Assembly (NCBI GenBank): GCA_019459085.1
Contig: JAIBEW010000032.1
Location: forward strand, 1 to 64,000
DNA length: 64,000 bases
From: Kaistella sp.
GTDB taxonomy: Bacteria > Bacteroidota > Bacteroidia > Flavobacteriales > Weeksellaceae
Reading direction: 5' to 3'
The position numbers were made by a program, and so were the translations under genes. Under the pieces are notes generated by a model, which was not told the origin of the DNA, did no database searches, and saw nothing but the letters and a program-made list of their open reading frames with translations. Positions within the stretch are counted from its first letter, which is position 1. Each line of letters opens with the position of its first letter. Positions 24,148 to 33,258 of this stretch are shown here, in pieces.

Positions 24148-26477
24148 AAGAGCAACCGCACAGATGGAGGAGAGGGCCCGGCGATACCGCCCGGCGCTGT
24201 TTGACCGCAAAAAAATTACCGCAGTGGCTCTTTTTAAGCACATTTCCTCCCAGAGAATGCGGCATTGCGACCTATACGCAGGATTTGATAAAAGCAATGA
24301 ATGATAAATTCACCCAGTCCTTCGAGATCAAAGTGGCTGCACTTGAAAGTGGCCATCACCACCGGTACGGTACGGAAGTCTTAAATGTGCTGCAGACCAG
24401 GAATCCTTCCTCGTACCGTAAATTGGCGCAAAAGATAAGCAGTTCAGACCAGATAGAACTGGTGGTGCTGCAGCACGAGTTTGGACTGTTCCGGAGCAAT
24501 GAAAGGGACCTGTTAAAACTCCTGCACTACATCAGAAAGCCTTTGGTTGTGGTCTTTCATACGGTTTTGCCGAAACCCGATGGTGGAACCCAGCAATACA
24601 TTAGGGAAATTGCAGAAATTTCGGATGCATTGATAGTGATGACCGATGATGCTGGCAAAATTTTACAGCTCAACTATCTGATTGAAAAAGAAAAGATCAG
24701 CGTGATTCCGCACGGAACCCATCTGGTAAAACATCTGGATAAGGACACATTAAAGGAAAAATATGGATTCCGCGGCCGCAAAATACTCTCCACTTTCGGT
24801 TTGTTGAGTTCCGGCAAGAGTATCGAAACTACATTGAAGGCTTTACCTGAAGTTAAGAAGCAGCATCCCGATGTACTGTTTCTGATCATAGGAAAAACAC
24901 ATCCTACAGTCGTACAGCACGAAGGTGAAAAATACAGGAAAGGGCTGGAACAGTTGGTTGAAGATCTTCACTTGAACGAAAATGTGCAGTTCATCAACGA
25001 ATATGTGGCACTGGATACTTTGCTCGAGTACCTGCAGCTTACCGATATTTATCTTTTTACATCAAGCGATCCCAATCAGGCAGTGAGCGGTACTTTTTCC
25101 TACGCCGTAAGCTGCGGCTGCCCCATCATCTCTACGCCTATTCCGCACGCCTGCGAAGTGCTGAAGAAAGAATGCGGAATCATAATAGATTTTAATGATT
25201 CTTCTGAGCTTGCAAGGCAGGCAATAAAACTGCTGGACGATGAGGCCTTGCGCAACCGCATCAGCCTGAACGGTCTTCACCGGATGGCTCCTACAGCCTG
25301 GGAGAATTCAGCAATCACCCATGTACAGTTATTTAAAAAGGTGTTGAACGGTCGGCCTGAAATTCACTATAAAATCCCTGAAATTAACCTCGATCATCTT
25401 CACAGACTGACGACTGATTTTGGCATTATTCAGTTTGCGGTCATCAACCAACCCGACATCAATTCCGGTTACACTTTGGATGATAATGCAAGGGCGCTGA
25501 TCGCCATGTGCCGCCATTACAGACTTTTCAGAACAGAGGCCGATGTAGAGCAGATCAGGCTTTACTTCAACTTCATTTCGTATTGTTATCAGAAGAATGG
25601 AGGATTTTTGAATTATGTGGATGTACAAAAACACTTTACTGCACAGAATGAGGAAGATAACCTCGATGATGCTGCGGGCAGGGCAATATGGGCATTGGGA
25701 TACCTGCTTTCTTTGCAGGATATTCTCCCTGCTCAACTGATCTCCGAAACCCGTAAATTATTCGACACAGCTGTGGAGCAAAGCACGGGAATTCATTCTA
25801 CGCGCGCAATGGCGTTTATGATCAAAGGTCTGTATTATGCCAACATCAACAGCACTTCTTTACATCAGATTCGCAGACTGGAATTGTTTGCCGACCGTTT
25901 GGTGCAGATGTACCGCCACGAAGCCGATGAAAACTGGCAGTGGTATGAAAGTTATTTAACCTATGCCAACAGTTTGCTCCCCGAAGCTTTGCTTTTTGCA
26001 TGGCGACTTACCCATAAAGAAATATACCGTGAAATTGCTGCTGATTCCTTCCGTTTTCTGATTAGTAAAATCTTTACCGAAGACAGGATCAAAGTCATCT
26101 CGAACAGAGGCTGGCTGCACAACGGCCAGGAAATAAATGACTCAGACCAAGGCGGCGAACAGGCCATTGATGTGGCTTATACCGTAATGGCCTTAAGCGA
26201 ATTTTACACAACGTTTAAAGTGAAGGAGTACAGGGATAAAATGTTCACAGCCTTCACGTGGTTTCTCGGCAATAATCACTTGAACCGGATTGTGTACAAC
26301 CCTTGCACGGGCGGCTGTTACGACGGAGTAGAAGAGGATTATATCAACCTGAATCAGGGTGCCGAATCCACGGTAAGCTATCTCATGGCCAGATTAACCG
26401 TGGAAGAATATGTGGTAAAGAGAAAAATACCTGATCCATGGCCGGAAACAGAAAATTCCCTGCCTTTAATTTCCTGA
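24144..26477 (+). CDS. GT4 glycosyltransferase fused to an alpha/alpha-toroid-like domain
   Basis: 777 residues. The N-terminal half (about 30-400) is a GT-B glycosyltransferase of family GT4. It has FPPRECGIATYTQDLI, IPHGTHL, FLIIGKTHPTV, and the C-terminal donor site FTSSDPNQAVSGTFSYAVSCG with the GT4-type acidic position replaced. The C-terminal half (about 410-770) is all-helical with repeated aromatic motifs (TLDDNARALIAMCRHY, DDAAGRAIWALGYLL, GAESTVSYLMARL), resembling glycoside-hydrolase toroids. Fusing synthesis and a hydrolase-like fold, and coupling to GH130 by a 4-nt overlap, suggests a mannoside or storage-glycan cycle (inference). ATG 24144 is chosen for the overlap. Confidence 0.8.
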   Translation: MKEQPHRWRRGPGDTARRCLTAKKLPQWLFLSTFPPRECGIATYTQDLIKAMNDKFTQSFEIKVAALESGHHHRYGTEVLNVLQTRNPSSYRKLAQKISSSDQIELVVLQHEFGLFRSNERDLLKLLHYIRKPLVVVFHTVLPKPDGGTQQYIREIAEISDALIVMTDDAGKILQLNYLIEKEKISVIPHGTHLVKHLDKDTLKEKYGFRGRKILSTFGLLSSGKSIETTLKALPEVKKQHPDVLFLIIGKTHPTVVQHEGEKYRKGLEQLVEDLHLNENVQFINEYVALDTLLEYLQLTDIYLFTSSDPNQAVSGTFSYAVSCGCPIISTPIPHACEVLKKECGIIIDFNDSSELARQAIKLLDDEALRNRISLNGLHRMAPTAWENSAITHVQLFKKVLNGRPEIHYKIPEINLDHLHRLTTDFGIIQFAVINQPDINSGYTLDDNARALIAMCRHYRLFRTEADVEQIRLYFNFISYCYQKNGGFLNYVDVQKHFTAQNEEDNLDDAAGRAIWALGYLLSLQDILPAQLISETRKLFDTAVEQSTGIHSTRAMAFMIKGLYYANINSTSLHQIRRLELFADRLVQMYRHEADENWQWYESYLTYANSLLPEALLFAWRLTHKEIYREIAADSFRFLISKIFTEDRIKVISNRGWLHNGQEINDSDQGGEQAIDVAYTVMALSEFYTTFKVKEYRDKMFTAFTWFLGNNHLNRIVYNPCTGGCYDGVEEDYINLNQGAESTVSYLMARLTVEEYVVKRKIPDPWPETENSLPLIS

Positions 26478-26499
26478 ATTTAGACAAGTTTTACATCCC

Positions 26500-26580
26500 A
26501 CATCCGTCATCCCACATCCCACATCCAACACCCAACAGATCGCATCTCGTAATTTGCACTTCCCACGTCGTAATTTAAAG
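26500..26580. repeat. Low-complexity CCCACATCC / CGTAATTTGC intergenic repeats
   Basis: Short units CATCCCACATCC, CATCCGTCATCC and CATCCAACACCC in tandem, followed by CTCGTAATTTGCACTTCCCACGTCGTAATTT. They are of the same type as the copies at 15524, 28015 and 37077. No coding potential was seen. Confidence 0.5.
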
Positions 26581-26755
26581 GGTTTTCCCAAAAACCAGCT
26601 TTTTAGAATACATATTCGTAATAATAATGCATTACGTCGCCATTAGGTACATCGTTTGATACCCGTTACAACAAACGAATCACTTTCGTTGACCTGAGCG
26701 GTAGTGTTCTGTCGCTTTTTTCTTTTTAAATCAAATCACATTAAAATAAATTATT

Positions 26756-27922
26756 ATGAAAGCAGCAGTATTTCACGCACCGGGTAAAATTACCTGTGAC
26801 ACGATAGAAGATCCGAAAATTGAAGACCAGTCGGATATCATCTTAAAAGTAACCTCCACCGCTATCTGCGGAAGTGACCTCCACATGTATTCCGGCGGGA
26901 TTCCGCAGGCCCGGCCAATGGTCATGGGCCATGAATTCATGGGAATTGTAGAAGACGTTGGTACTAACATTACGCATTTAAAAGTAGGCGACAGAGTGGT
27001 AGTACCTTTTCCGATTGCTTGTGGCGGATGTTTTTTCTGCGACCATGACCTTCCGGGAGGATGCGAAAACAGCAATCCCGAGAATTATGGACCGGAAGGA
27101 GGGATCCTCACCGAAAAAGGCGGAGGAATGTTTGGTTACTCGGATCTTTATGGCGGCTACAACGGCGGTCAGGCGCAGTATGTGAGGGTGCCTTACGCAA
27201 CTCACGGTCCGCGCAAAGTTCCGGAAGGAATGAAGGATGACCAGGTCCTGTTCCTCACCGATATTTTTCCGACCGGTTATACAGGGGTGATGTGGGGCGA
27301 ACTGAAAGGCGGTGAAACGGTAGCAATCTTTGGAGCAGGTCCGGTTGGGATTATGGCAGCGAAAAGTGCGGCACTCTTCAGCCCGAAGAAAATAATCGTG
27401 GTCGATACATTGCAGTACCGTCTGGATCTTGTGAAAAAACTGACCGGCTGCGAAACCGTACTCTGGAAAAACGGAAAAGACACCGTAGAGGAAATCCGCC
27501 AGATGACTGAAGGTCGAGGAGCAGATCTGTGTATTGAGGCAGTGGGATTTGAGCCGGAAAGGGATTTGATCGACCGTGCGAAAGCCGTTGTTAATTTCGA
27601 AAAAGGTTCCATAAAAGTTCTTGAGGCATGCATGAGTGCTGCCAGAAGAGGAGGAAGGATCTCAATTCTTGGAGTATACCCGGTAAATTACGACAATTTT
27701 AAACTGGGTCAGATTTTTGATAAAGGACTGACGATCAAAGCGGGTCAGGCTCCTGTTCATGCCATCATCGACAAACTGATGAACCACGTTGTAGCTGGAG
27801 AGGTGATTTTGGATGATTTGATCACCCACAAACTTTCTCTGGATGAGGTCAGCAAAGGTTATGAAATGTTCGACAAAAAACAGGATGGCTGCGTGAAAGT
27901 GGTGTTGGATCCCTGGAAATAG
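26756..27922 (+). CDS. Zinc-dependent alcohol/formaldehyde dehydrogenase-like protein (MDR)
   Basis: 388 residues. It oxidises an alcohol or similar substrate with NAD(P). Catalytic zinc ligands are in AICGSDLHMYSG (Cys) and MGHEFMG (His). The structural zinc set is CGGCFFCDHDLPGGC. The Rossmann motif is IFGAGPVGIMAA, followed by VVDTLQYRLDLV. The inserted loop (GPEGGILTEKGGGMFGYS) is typical of formaldehyde-dismutase/glutathione-independent formaldehyde dehydrogenase relatives. The substrate is unproven. It closes the stress island, stands alone, and ends at a strong terminator. The ATG follows an AT-rich leader. Confidence 0.88.
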   Translation: MKAAVFHAPGKITCDTIEDPKIEDQSDIILKVTSTAICGSDLHMYSGGIPQARPMVMGHEFMGIVEDVGTNITHLKVGDRVVVPFPIACGGCFFCDHDLPGGCENSNPENYGPEGGILTEKGGGMFGYSDLYGGYNGGQAQYVRVPYATHGPRKVPEGMKDDQVLFLTDIFPTGYTGVMWGELKGGETVAIFGAGPVGIMAAKSAALFSPKKIIVVDTLQYRLDLVKKLTGCETVLWKNGKDTVEEIRQMTEGRGADLCIEAVGFEPERDLIDRAKAVVNFEKGSIKVLEACMSAARRGGRISILGVYPVNYDNFKLGQIFDKGLTIKAGQAPVHAIIDKLMNHVVAGEVILDDLITHKLSLDEVSKGYEMFDKKQDGCVKVVLDPWK

Positions 27923-27966
27923 AATGAAGGAAATAGTTTTTAGGTGAAATAGTTAAATCTAAATAC

Positions 27967-27999
27967 AAAAGAGAATCAGGATACTGGTTCTCTTTTTAT
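27967..27999 (+). terminator. Terminator after the dehydrogenase gene
   Basis: AAAAGAGAATCAG (27967-27979) pairs with CTGGTTCTCTTTT (27984-27996) with one G-U pair and a 4-nt loop, followed by T residues. Confidence 0.88.
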
Positions 28000-28014
28000 T
28001 TCGAAAAAATTGGA

Positions 28015-28225
28015 TTGCGTCGTTCGTAATTCGTCATCCTCACCTCGCATCCTATTCATTGGACTATTCTGCACAGTTCGAATTCGTACTTCCCTCTTCC
28101 CCTTCGTAATTCAGAATTCCGTATTTTTGTTCTAAGGATTTCAAATCGCCACAAAAAAGGAGTCAGAAAAACTGAACTTCTATTTGCACTTCGTAATTCC
28201 CACTTCACAATTCGTACTTTAAAAC
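28015..28225. repeat. Cluster of CGTAATTC-type intergenic repeats
   Basis: Within 210 bases are TTCGTAATTCGTCATCC, TTCGAATTCGTACTTCC, CTTCGTAATTCAGAATTCCG, CACTTCGTAATTCCCACTTC and CAATTCGTACTTT. They fill the spacer before the methyltransferase gene. No gene was seen. Confidence 0.5.
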
Positions 28226-28930
28226 ATGACAGATTTACCCGGCCTCGCCATCCATGATTATTATTTCAGTAAAAACACAGAGGAACTGTTTGTCGAAGAC
28301 CACTTTGGACCTGAAGTCGAAATGCCGGTCGCCGTTTATTTTAGAACCGCCGAAGAAATGCCGGAACTGGAACGGCTTGCTTTGGAAAAATGCCAGGGCA
28401 GAGTCCTGGACATTGGCGCAGGCGCAGGCTCACATGCTTTGGAACTGGAAAAAATGGGTCTTGACGTCACTGCACTGGAAATATCTCCGAAAGCGTGTGA
28501 AGTCATGAAGCAGAGGGGTTTGAAAAAGGTAATGCTTCAGGATTTCTTTCTGCTCGAAGATGAAAAGTTTGATACGCTGCTGCTCCTCATGAACGGAGTA
28601 GGAATCTCTTCCACGCTCTCAGGATTCCGGGATTTTCTGAAAAAATGCGGAGAACTCCTCAATCCGTCAGGAATTTTGATTTTTGACTCGTGTGATATTG
28701 CTTACATGTATGAAGACCTCGAACTTCCTCAAAATTATTATGGCGAAGTGGAATGTCGCTACCATTATGGAACACCTGTTACCGACTGGTTTAAGTGGCT
28801 CTACATCGATCCGCAAACAATGAAAAAGATTGCCGGAGAAGAAGGTTGGTCGGTGGAAATCGTGTATACGGATGAAAATGACCAGTACCTTGCACAATTG
28901 AAAAAATTAATGCCTGAAGGATCGTATTAA
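28226..28930 (+). CDS. Class I SAM-dependent methyltransferase
   Basis: 234 residues. Motif I is GRVLDIGAGAGSHALELEKMG, followed by an acidic position (VTALEISPKA) that binds the SAM ribose. The remaining strands are KFDTLLLLMNGVGIS and GILIFDSCDIAYM. The substrate is unknown. The N-terminus (FSKNTEELFVEDHFGPEVEMP in part) is conserved in flavobacterial relatives that I recognise only by style. It is an isolated gene, flanked by repeat-rich spacers on both sides. Confidence 0.82.
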   Translation: MTDLPGLAIHDYYFSKNTEELFVEDHFGPEVEMPVAVYFRTAEEMPELERLALEKCQGRVLDIGAGAGSHALELEKMGLDVTALEISPKACEVMKQRGLKKVMLQDFFLLEDEKFDTLLLLMNGVGISSTLSGFRDFLKKCGELLNPSGILIFDSCDIAYMYEDLELPQNYYGEVECRYHYGTPVTDWFKWLYIDPQTMKKIAGEEGWSVEIVYTDENDQYLAQLKKLMPEGSY

Positions 28931-29325
28931 AGATGTAATATTTCTCAAAGTTGATGTGTTGTAATGAATGTACACTTTTCGGTGAATGCTGATGTTGGTA
29001 CAAAGCGGTTAAACGAAAGTGCTTTTAGAGAGATTATTACTTATAGTTGATCGTAGATAACTGTATGTAATAATTCATATAGCATATTAAATATTTTTAA
29101 CTCTACCAAAGCTTGATACGATGATTACCCTTATTTTTAAACTGCTGCTCAATCTGGTCGATTGGCTGCTCTCGGTTTTCTGATAGAAATTTACGCTTTT
29201 CGGAAAATTATTACGTAGTATAAATGGATTCTGGCAAGGCTAAAAATATTCACCGGCGTTATCCTTTGTCTCTCGTATATTAACCGCGTTATGGAATTTT
29301 GTGTTATCTTGATGAAAATTTTACA
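28931..29325. other. Intergenic region, one possible tiny ORF
   Basis: 395 bases, AT-rich. The only coding candidate is the 20-codon hydrophobic frame at 29121-29183 (listed separately). No repeat family or hairpin with a T-run was seen. Confidence 0.35.
29121..29183 (+). CDS. Possible 20-residue hydrophobic peptide
   Basis: ATG 29121 to TGA 29183 encodes MITLIFKLLLNLVDWLLSVF, which would form one short amphipathic or membrane helix with a single Lys and a single Asp. The size and character recall type I toxin or leader peptides, but no antisense RNA or clear ribosome site was identified. A chance ORF is quite possible. Confidence 0.2.
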   Translation: MITLIFKLLLNLVDWLLSVF

Positions 29326-30174
29326 ATGAAAATTTTCTTTTTGCTGTTTCTCCTTGTCGGCGTTTTCTCAAGCGCACAAAACCAAAGGTTCCTCTACGAA
29401 TACCGTTTTATACTGGATTCAACCGACAGGGACTCTGCCAAAAAAGAAATGATGGTTCTGGATGTGTCCCCTGAAGGCTCCAAATTTTTAAGCATCGACA
29501 GAATGAAATCAGATTCGGTAATGGCGGAGCGAATGAAAACCAATCCGGGTAATTTTGATTTCAAGGGAATAAAATTCGGACAGATCACTACGGTGGTTGA
29601 AAAACGGTATCCCAATTTCAGCGTCACTTTTTTTGACCAAATCGGCATGAATGAGTATCAGGTGAATGACGACAGAAAAATAAACTGGGAAATCCTGCCC
29701 GAAAAAGAGATGATCGGAGAATTCAGCGCTCAGAAAGCAACGCTTAAACTTTTCGGCAGAAACTGGACTGCCTGGTTTACCACTGAAATTCCGATTCAGG
29801 ACGGACCATACAAATTTCACGGTCTTCCCGGCCTTATTTTGAAAATTACAGATGATAAAAACACCCATGTATTTGAAATAAAATCCGTTACAAAACTCCC
29901 AGAAGAGATGAAATGGAGCTTCGAGGCAGATAAAACTCATATACAACCTCTCATAAAAGTAAATGCAGCCGCCTATAAAAAGCTGTTCATGGTAAACCGT
30001 GAAAATCCTTCGCAGGAGATCCGCCAACTCATGACATCCGGAAGAAAAGTGACTATGACCGATGAAACGGGCAAGGTATTGGACATTGAAAAAGTTTTAC
30101 GCGACAGGGATCGTAATCAGAAAGTAGAAAATCAGAAAAATAATAACATTCTGGAACTGGATCTACTCAAATAA
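29326..30174 (+). CDS. GLPGLI family secreted protein
   Basis: The ORF opens at 29299. ATG 29326 (MKIFFLLFLLVGVFSSAQ) is a clear signal peptide and gives 282 residues. The defining motif GPYKFHGLPGLILKITD lies near 165, preceded by WTAWFTTEIPIQDG. The family is found almost only in Bacteroidota, is exported to the periplasm or surface, and has no proven function. The C-terminus is basic and Asn-rich (RNQKVENQKNNNILEL). It is a single gene, closed by terminators shared with the converging transaldolase gene. Confidence 0.9.
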   Translation: MKIFFLLFLLVGVFSSAQNQRFLYEYRFILDSTDRDSAKKEMMVLDVSPEGSKFLSIDRMKSDSVMAERMKTNPGNFDFKGIKFGQITTVVEKRYPNFSVTFFDQIGMNEYQVNDDRKINWEILPEKEMIGEFSAQKATLKLFGRNWTAWFTTEIPIQDGPYKFHGLPGLILKITDDKNTHVFEIKSVTKLPEEMKWSFEADKTHIQPLIKVNAAAYKKLFMVNRENPSQEIRQLMTSGRKVTMTDETGKVLDIEKVLRDRDRNQKVENQKNNNILELDLLK

Positions 30175-30192
30175 ATTAGTTGGCAATAAAAT

Positions 30193-30222
30193 TCCGGCGA
30201 ATTTTAACAGCCGGATTTTTTA
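30193..30222 (+). terminator. Terminator of the GLPGLI gene
   Basis: TCCGGC and GCCGGA pair around gaattttaaca, followed by six T residues, 18 nt after the stop codon. Confidence 0.7.
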
Positions 30223-30244
30223 CAATTCATTTATTGATAAAACA

Positions 30245-30276
30245 CAAAATCCTGAACAGCATTGTTCAGGATTTTG
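30245..30276. terminator. Two-way terminator between convergent genes
   Basis: CAAAATCCTGAACA (30245-30258) and TGTTCAGGATTTTG (30263-30276) form a perfect 14-bp stem with a GCAT loop. A and T runs flank it on both strands, suiting both the GLPGLI gene and the transaldolase gene. Confidence 0.85.
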
Positions 30277-30295
30277 TATAATATTGATGAGCTGC

Positions 30296-30949
30296 CTACG
30301 ATAGCTTCTTGGCATCCGCCACAAACTGCGCCAAACCGCTGTCCGTTAAAGGATGCCTAAGCAGACTCAGTATTGAGGAAAGTGGCGATGTGATCACGTC
30401 AGCGCCTACTTTTGCACAGTTGATGATATGCATCGGCGAACGGATGGAGGCCGCAAGAATTTCGGTGCTGAAATAATAATTGTCATATATCATGCGGATT
30501 TCTTCAATCAGGTTCATGCCGTCAACAGAAATATCATCGAGTCGGCCCAGAAACGGCGACACATAATTGGCGCCGGCTTTGGCTGCCAAAAGGGCCTGTC
30601 CTGCAGAAAAAATCAGGGTACAGTTGGTTTTGATCCCCTTGTCGGAAAAATATTTCAACGCTTTGATCCCGTCTTTAATCATCGGGATTTTCACCACTAT
30701 ATTCGGGTGGATCGCTGCCAGTTCGTCACCTTCCTTAATCATTTCTTCATACGTGGTCGAAAGCACTTCTGCAGAAATATCGCCGTCCGCAATTTCGCAG
30801 ATGGTTTTGTAATGCTGCATAATGGCCTGAGTTCCGCTGATGCCTTCTTTCGCCATCAGCGACGGATTGGTCGTAACGCCGTCCAGAATCCCAAGATCCT
30901 GCGCTTCCCGGATCTGATCCAGATTTGCAGTGTCAATAAAAAATTTCAT
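30296..30949 (-). CDS. tal: Transaldolase, small FSA/TalC-type
   Basis: The ORF opens at 30985, but ATG 30949 ([16 protein letters not shown]) matches the family start and gives 217 residues. It acts in the non-oxidative pentose phosphate pathway. Motifs are [48 protein letters not shown] with the barrel-lysine region, [11 protein letters not shown] and [12 protein letters not shown]. The length matches the short decameric class. Fructose-6-phosphate aldolase activity is an alternative for this group. A consensus promoter lies 22 nt upstream. Confidence 0.93.
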   Translation of the reverse strand: MKFFIDTANLDQIREAQDLGILDGVTTNPSLMAKEGISGTQAIMQHYKTICEIADGDISAEVLSTTYEEMIKEGDELAAIHPNIVVKIPMIKDGIKALKYFSDKGIKTNCTLIFSAGQALLAAKAGANYVSPFLGRLDDISVDGMNLIEEIRMIYDNYYFSTEILAASIRSPMHIINCAKVGADVITSPLSSILSLLRHPLTDSGLAQFVADAKKLS

Positions 30950-30971
30950 GTTTCTTTTTTTTAGATTGGCA

Positions 30972-30999
30972 CAAAGATAATTCAATTATTCAGGAGCAA
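30972..30999 (-). promoter_or_regulatory. Flavobacterial promoter of the transaldolase gene
   Basis: On the minus strand, TTG (30997-30999), a 17-nt spacer, then TATCTTTG (30972-30979) exactly match the TTG-N17-TAnnTTTG consensus of Flavobacteriia. The -7 box ends 22 nt before the ATG. Confidence 0.8.
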
Positions 31000-31107
31000 C
31001 AAGCGAAGGATTGTATCATGTGCAGTCCGGCTTTCCGTTACAATCCTTTTTTCGGGCTAAAACCGGCGCAGAATTTCTTCCCACCACCAAAATTTTCTAA
31101 TTTTACA

Positions 31108-31140
31108 CCTCTAACCTCTAACCTCTAACCTCTAACCTCC
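31108..31140. repeat. CCTCTAA heptamer tandem repeat
   Basis: Four exact copies of CCTCTAA followed by CCTCC, ending 7 nt before the pepE start codon. It occupies the leader of that gene, so copy number could affect its expression. Confidence 0.9.
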
Positions 31141-31147
31141 AATACGA

Positions 31148-31843
31148 ATGAACCTTCTCCTCGCATCCACCTCCACGCTTTTCGGCGGAAATTACCTTGA
31201 ATACCTGCGCTCTGAAATCACCACTCTTTTTCCTGGTATCGATGAAATCATATTTATTCCTTTCGCAAGGCCGGGCGGAATTTCCCATGAAGAATATACG
31301 GCAAAAGCGGCGGAATTTTTTGCGACAATTGGCATCGGTGTGCGCGGACTGCACGAATTTGAGGATAAAAAAGCAACGGTTGAAAGCGCTCAGGGGTTTT
31401 TTACCGGCGGCGGAAATACCTTTCTTCTCGTAAAGACGCTTCACGAAGAAAACCTTATGCAGATTCTTAAAGAAAATATAAAAAAAGGCAAACCGTATCT
31501 GGGGGCCAGCGCCGGTTCCAACATTGGCGGACTCAATATGAAAACCACGAACGACATGCCGATTGTCTATCCGCCGAGTTTTGAGACGATGGGGCTGGTT
31601 CCTTTCAACCTCAATCCGCATTATCTGGACCCAAATCCGGATTTAAAACACAACGGTGAAACCCGCGAAACAAGAATTAGGGAATTTTTAACGCAGAACG
31701 ACACCAAAGTGATTGGTTTGCGCGAAGGAAACTGGATCCGCCGGATTGGCGACCGCATCACGGTGGAAGGTTCGGAAAAAACCCGCATTTTCGAAAAAGG
31801 TTTGGAACCGTACGAAATCGAACCGGGAAGCGCGCTCAACTAG
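31148..31843 (+). CDS. pepE: Peptidase E, alpha-aspartyl dipeptidase (S51)
   Basis: 231 residues, the normal PepE length. It cleaves dipeptides with N-terminal aspartate in the cytoplasm. The motifs match E. coli PepE in order: MNLLLASTSTLFGG, FIPFARPGG, FFTGGGNTFLLVKTL, LGASAGSNIGG with the nucleophile Ser, TTNDMPIVYPPSF, LNPHYLDPNPD with the conserved His, GETRETRIREF and LREGNWI. It is a distant relative of the cyanophycinase at 49020, and both may feed aspartate metabolism. The leader carries a heptamer tandem repeat. Confidence 0.95.
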   Translation: MNLLLASTSTLFGGNYLEYLRSEITTLFPGIDEIIFIPFARPGGISHEEYTAKAAEFFATIGIGVRGLHEFEDKKATVESAQGFFTGGGNTFLLVKTLHEENLMQILKENIKKGKPYLGASAGSNIGGLNMKTTNDMPIVYPPSFETMGLVPFNLNPHYLDPNPDLKHNGETRETRIREFLTQNDTKVIGLREGNWIRRIGDRITVEGSEKTRIFEKGLEPYEIEPGSALN

Positions 31844-31884
31844 CATTACAATCTTTTCATTATATTTGACTATAAATAGACTGA

Positions 31885-33258
31885 ATGAAAAAGATTTTTG
31901 CCGCCCTTTTGTTATGTTCCCAACTCATATTTGCTCAGGATATTGCCCGGAAACTGGATACAGCTACCAAAAATTTCCTCAGTTCTGCCCCGGCTTATTC
32001 GTCGTCGCTATCAGTGTATGTTTCTGATGATTCCGGAAATTTCATTTACGAATACCAGGGAAACAGAGGTCTTTCAACGGCTTCTACACAGAAAATTTTT
32101 ACGGCCGCCTGCGCACTCGAATCTTTGGGGAGCAGCCACACCTTCAAAACAACTTCCTCTTTTTCCGGAACAGTGGAAAACGGCAGTCTGAACGGCAATC
32201 TTTTTATTGTTTCCACCGGCGACCCAACTCTGGGAAGCTGGCGTTTCGATGGGTACAAACCCGAAAATTTCAAACAGAAATTAATGGAAGCCCTTAAAAA
32301 TAAAGGAATTTCCAAGATTTCCGGCGATCTGATCATCGATGATTCTTATTTTGACTTTCAGACGGTTCCCGGCGGCTGGCCCTGGAACGATATGGGGAAT
32401 TATTACGGAGCCGGAGTTTGGGGTGTCAACTGGCGCGAAAACCAGTTCGATATCAATATGAACGGTAATGATATCAGAAGTTTCAATGTGGATTTGCCCG
32501 GTGTACAATGGGTAAACGAAGCCAAAACCGCCGGAAGTTCTGATCAGAGTCTGATTTTTACTGCCCCGCATTCCGGAGTGGCCTACATCAATGGAACACT
32601 TCCTGCAAAATCCATCACTGTTTCAGGCGCTACTCCTGATCCGCCACTGACTTTGGGTAATGAAATTAAAATATGGCTGCAGGAATCGGGCATTGAATTG
32701 TCGGGCAAAGTAACTACAGCGAGTCAGCAGAAAATCAATGGCGAAAAAATTCAGACCCCACCGAAAGACAACATCATTTTGGAATACAAATCCCCTTCGC
32801 TTGACAAAATCATCTACTGGTTCATGCGCAAAAGCGTAAATCTCTACGGTGAAACACTTATCAAGACCCTTGGAAAAGAGAAAAAAAATATTGGAAGTTT
32901 TGATGCCGGCATCGATTTCATGAAAGATTTCTGGAAAAGCAAAGGCATTAATGCGGCGATGATCAATTTTGCTGATGGCAGCGGGCTTTCGCCTCAGAAT
33001 TATGTTTCGGCAAGAGCGGAAGTTCAGGCCTTGCTGTATGCAAAAAAACAACCGTGGTTCAATGATTTTCATGAAGGATTCCCGACTCAGACCAACGGCA
33101 TGACCATGAAAAGCGGCACGATGAAGGATACAAAATCGTTCGCAGGCTATCACACCGCCGCCAACGGAAAAAAATATGTTTTTGCCGCCATCATCAACAA
33201 TTATCAGGGTGGCGACATCAGCGGCGCGCTGTATAAAATACTGAACGAATTAAAATAG
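31885..33258 (+). CDS. dacB: D-alanyl-D-alanine carboxypeptidase/endopeptidase, PBP4-like (S13)
   Basis: 457 residues with a signal peptide (MKKIFAALLLCSQLIFAQ). It trims or cleaves peptidoglycan peptides in the periplasm. The three penicillin-binding motifs are present: SxxK in STASTQKIFTAA near 70, SxN in RKSVNLYGE near 318, and KTG as KSGTM near 410. The domain between the first two motifs (IDDSYFDFQTVPGGWPW in part) is the insertion typical of PBP4. A TATATTTG box at 31861-31868 lies 16 nt before the ATG. The stop codon abuts the next gene with no gap. Confidence 0.93.
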   Translation: MKKIFAALLLCSQLIFAQDIARKLDTATKNFLSSAPAYSSSLSVYVSDDSGNFIYEYQGNRGLSTASTQKIFTAACALESLGSSHTFKTTSSFSGTVENGSLNGNLFIVSTGDPTLGSWRFDGYKPENFKQKLMEALKNKGISKISGDLIIDDSYFDFQTVPGGWPWNDMGNYYGAGVWGVNWRENQFDINMNGNDIRSFNVDLPGVQWVNEAKTAGSSDQSLIFTAPHSGVAYINGTLPAKSITVSGATPDPPLTLGNEIKIWLQESGIELSGKVTTASQQKINGEKIQTPPKDNIILEYKSPSLDKIIYWFMRKSVNLYGETLIKTLGKEKKNIGSFDAGIDFMKDFWKSKGINAAMINFADGSGLSPQNYVSARAEVQALLYAKKQPWFNDFHEGFPTQTNGMTMKSGTMKDTKSFAGYHTAANGKKYVFAAIINNYQGGDISGALYKILNELK

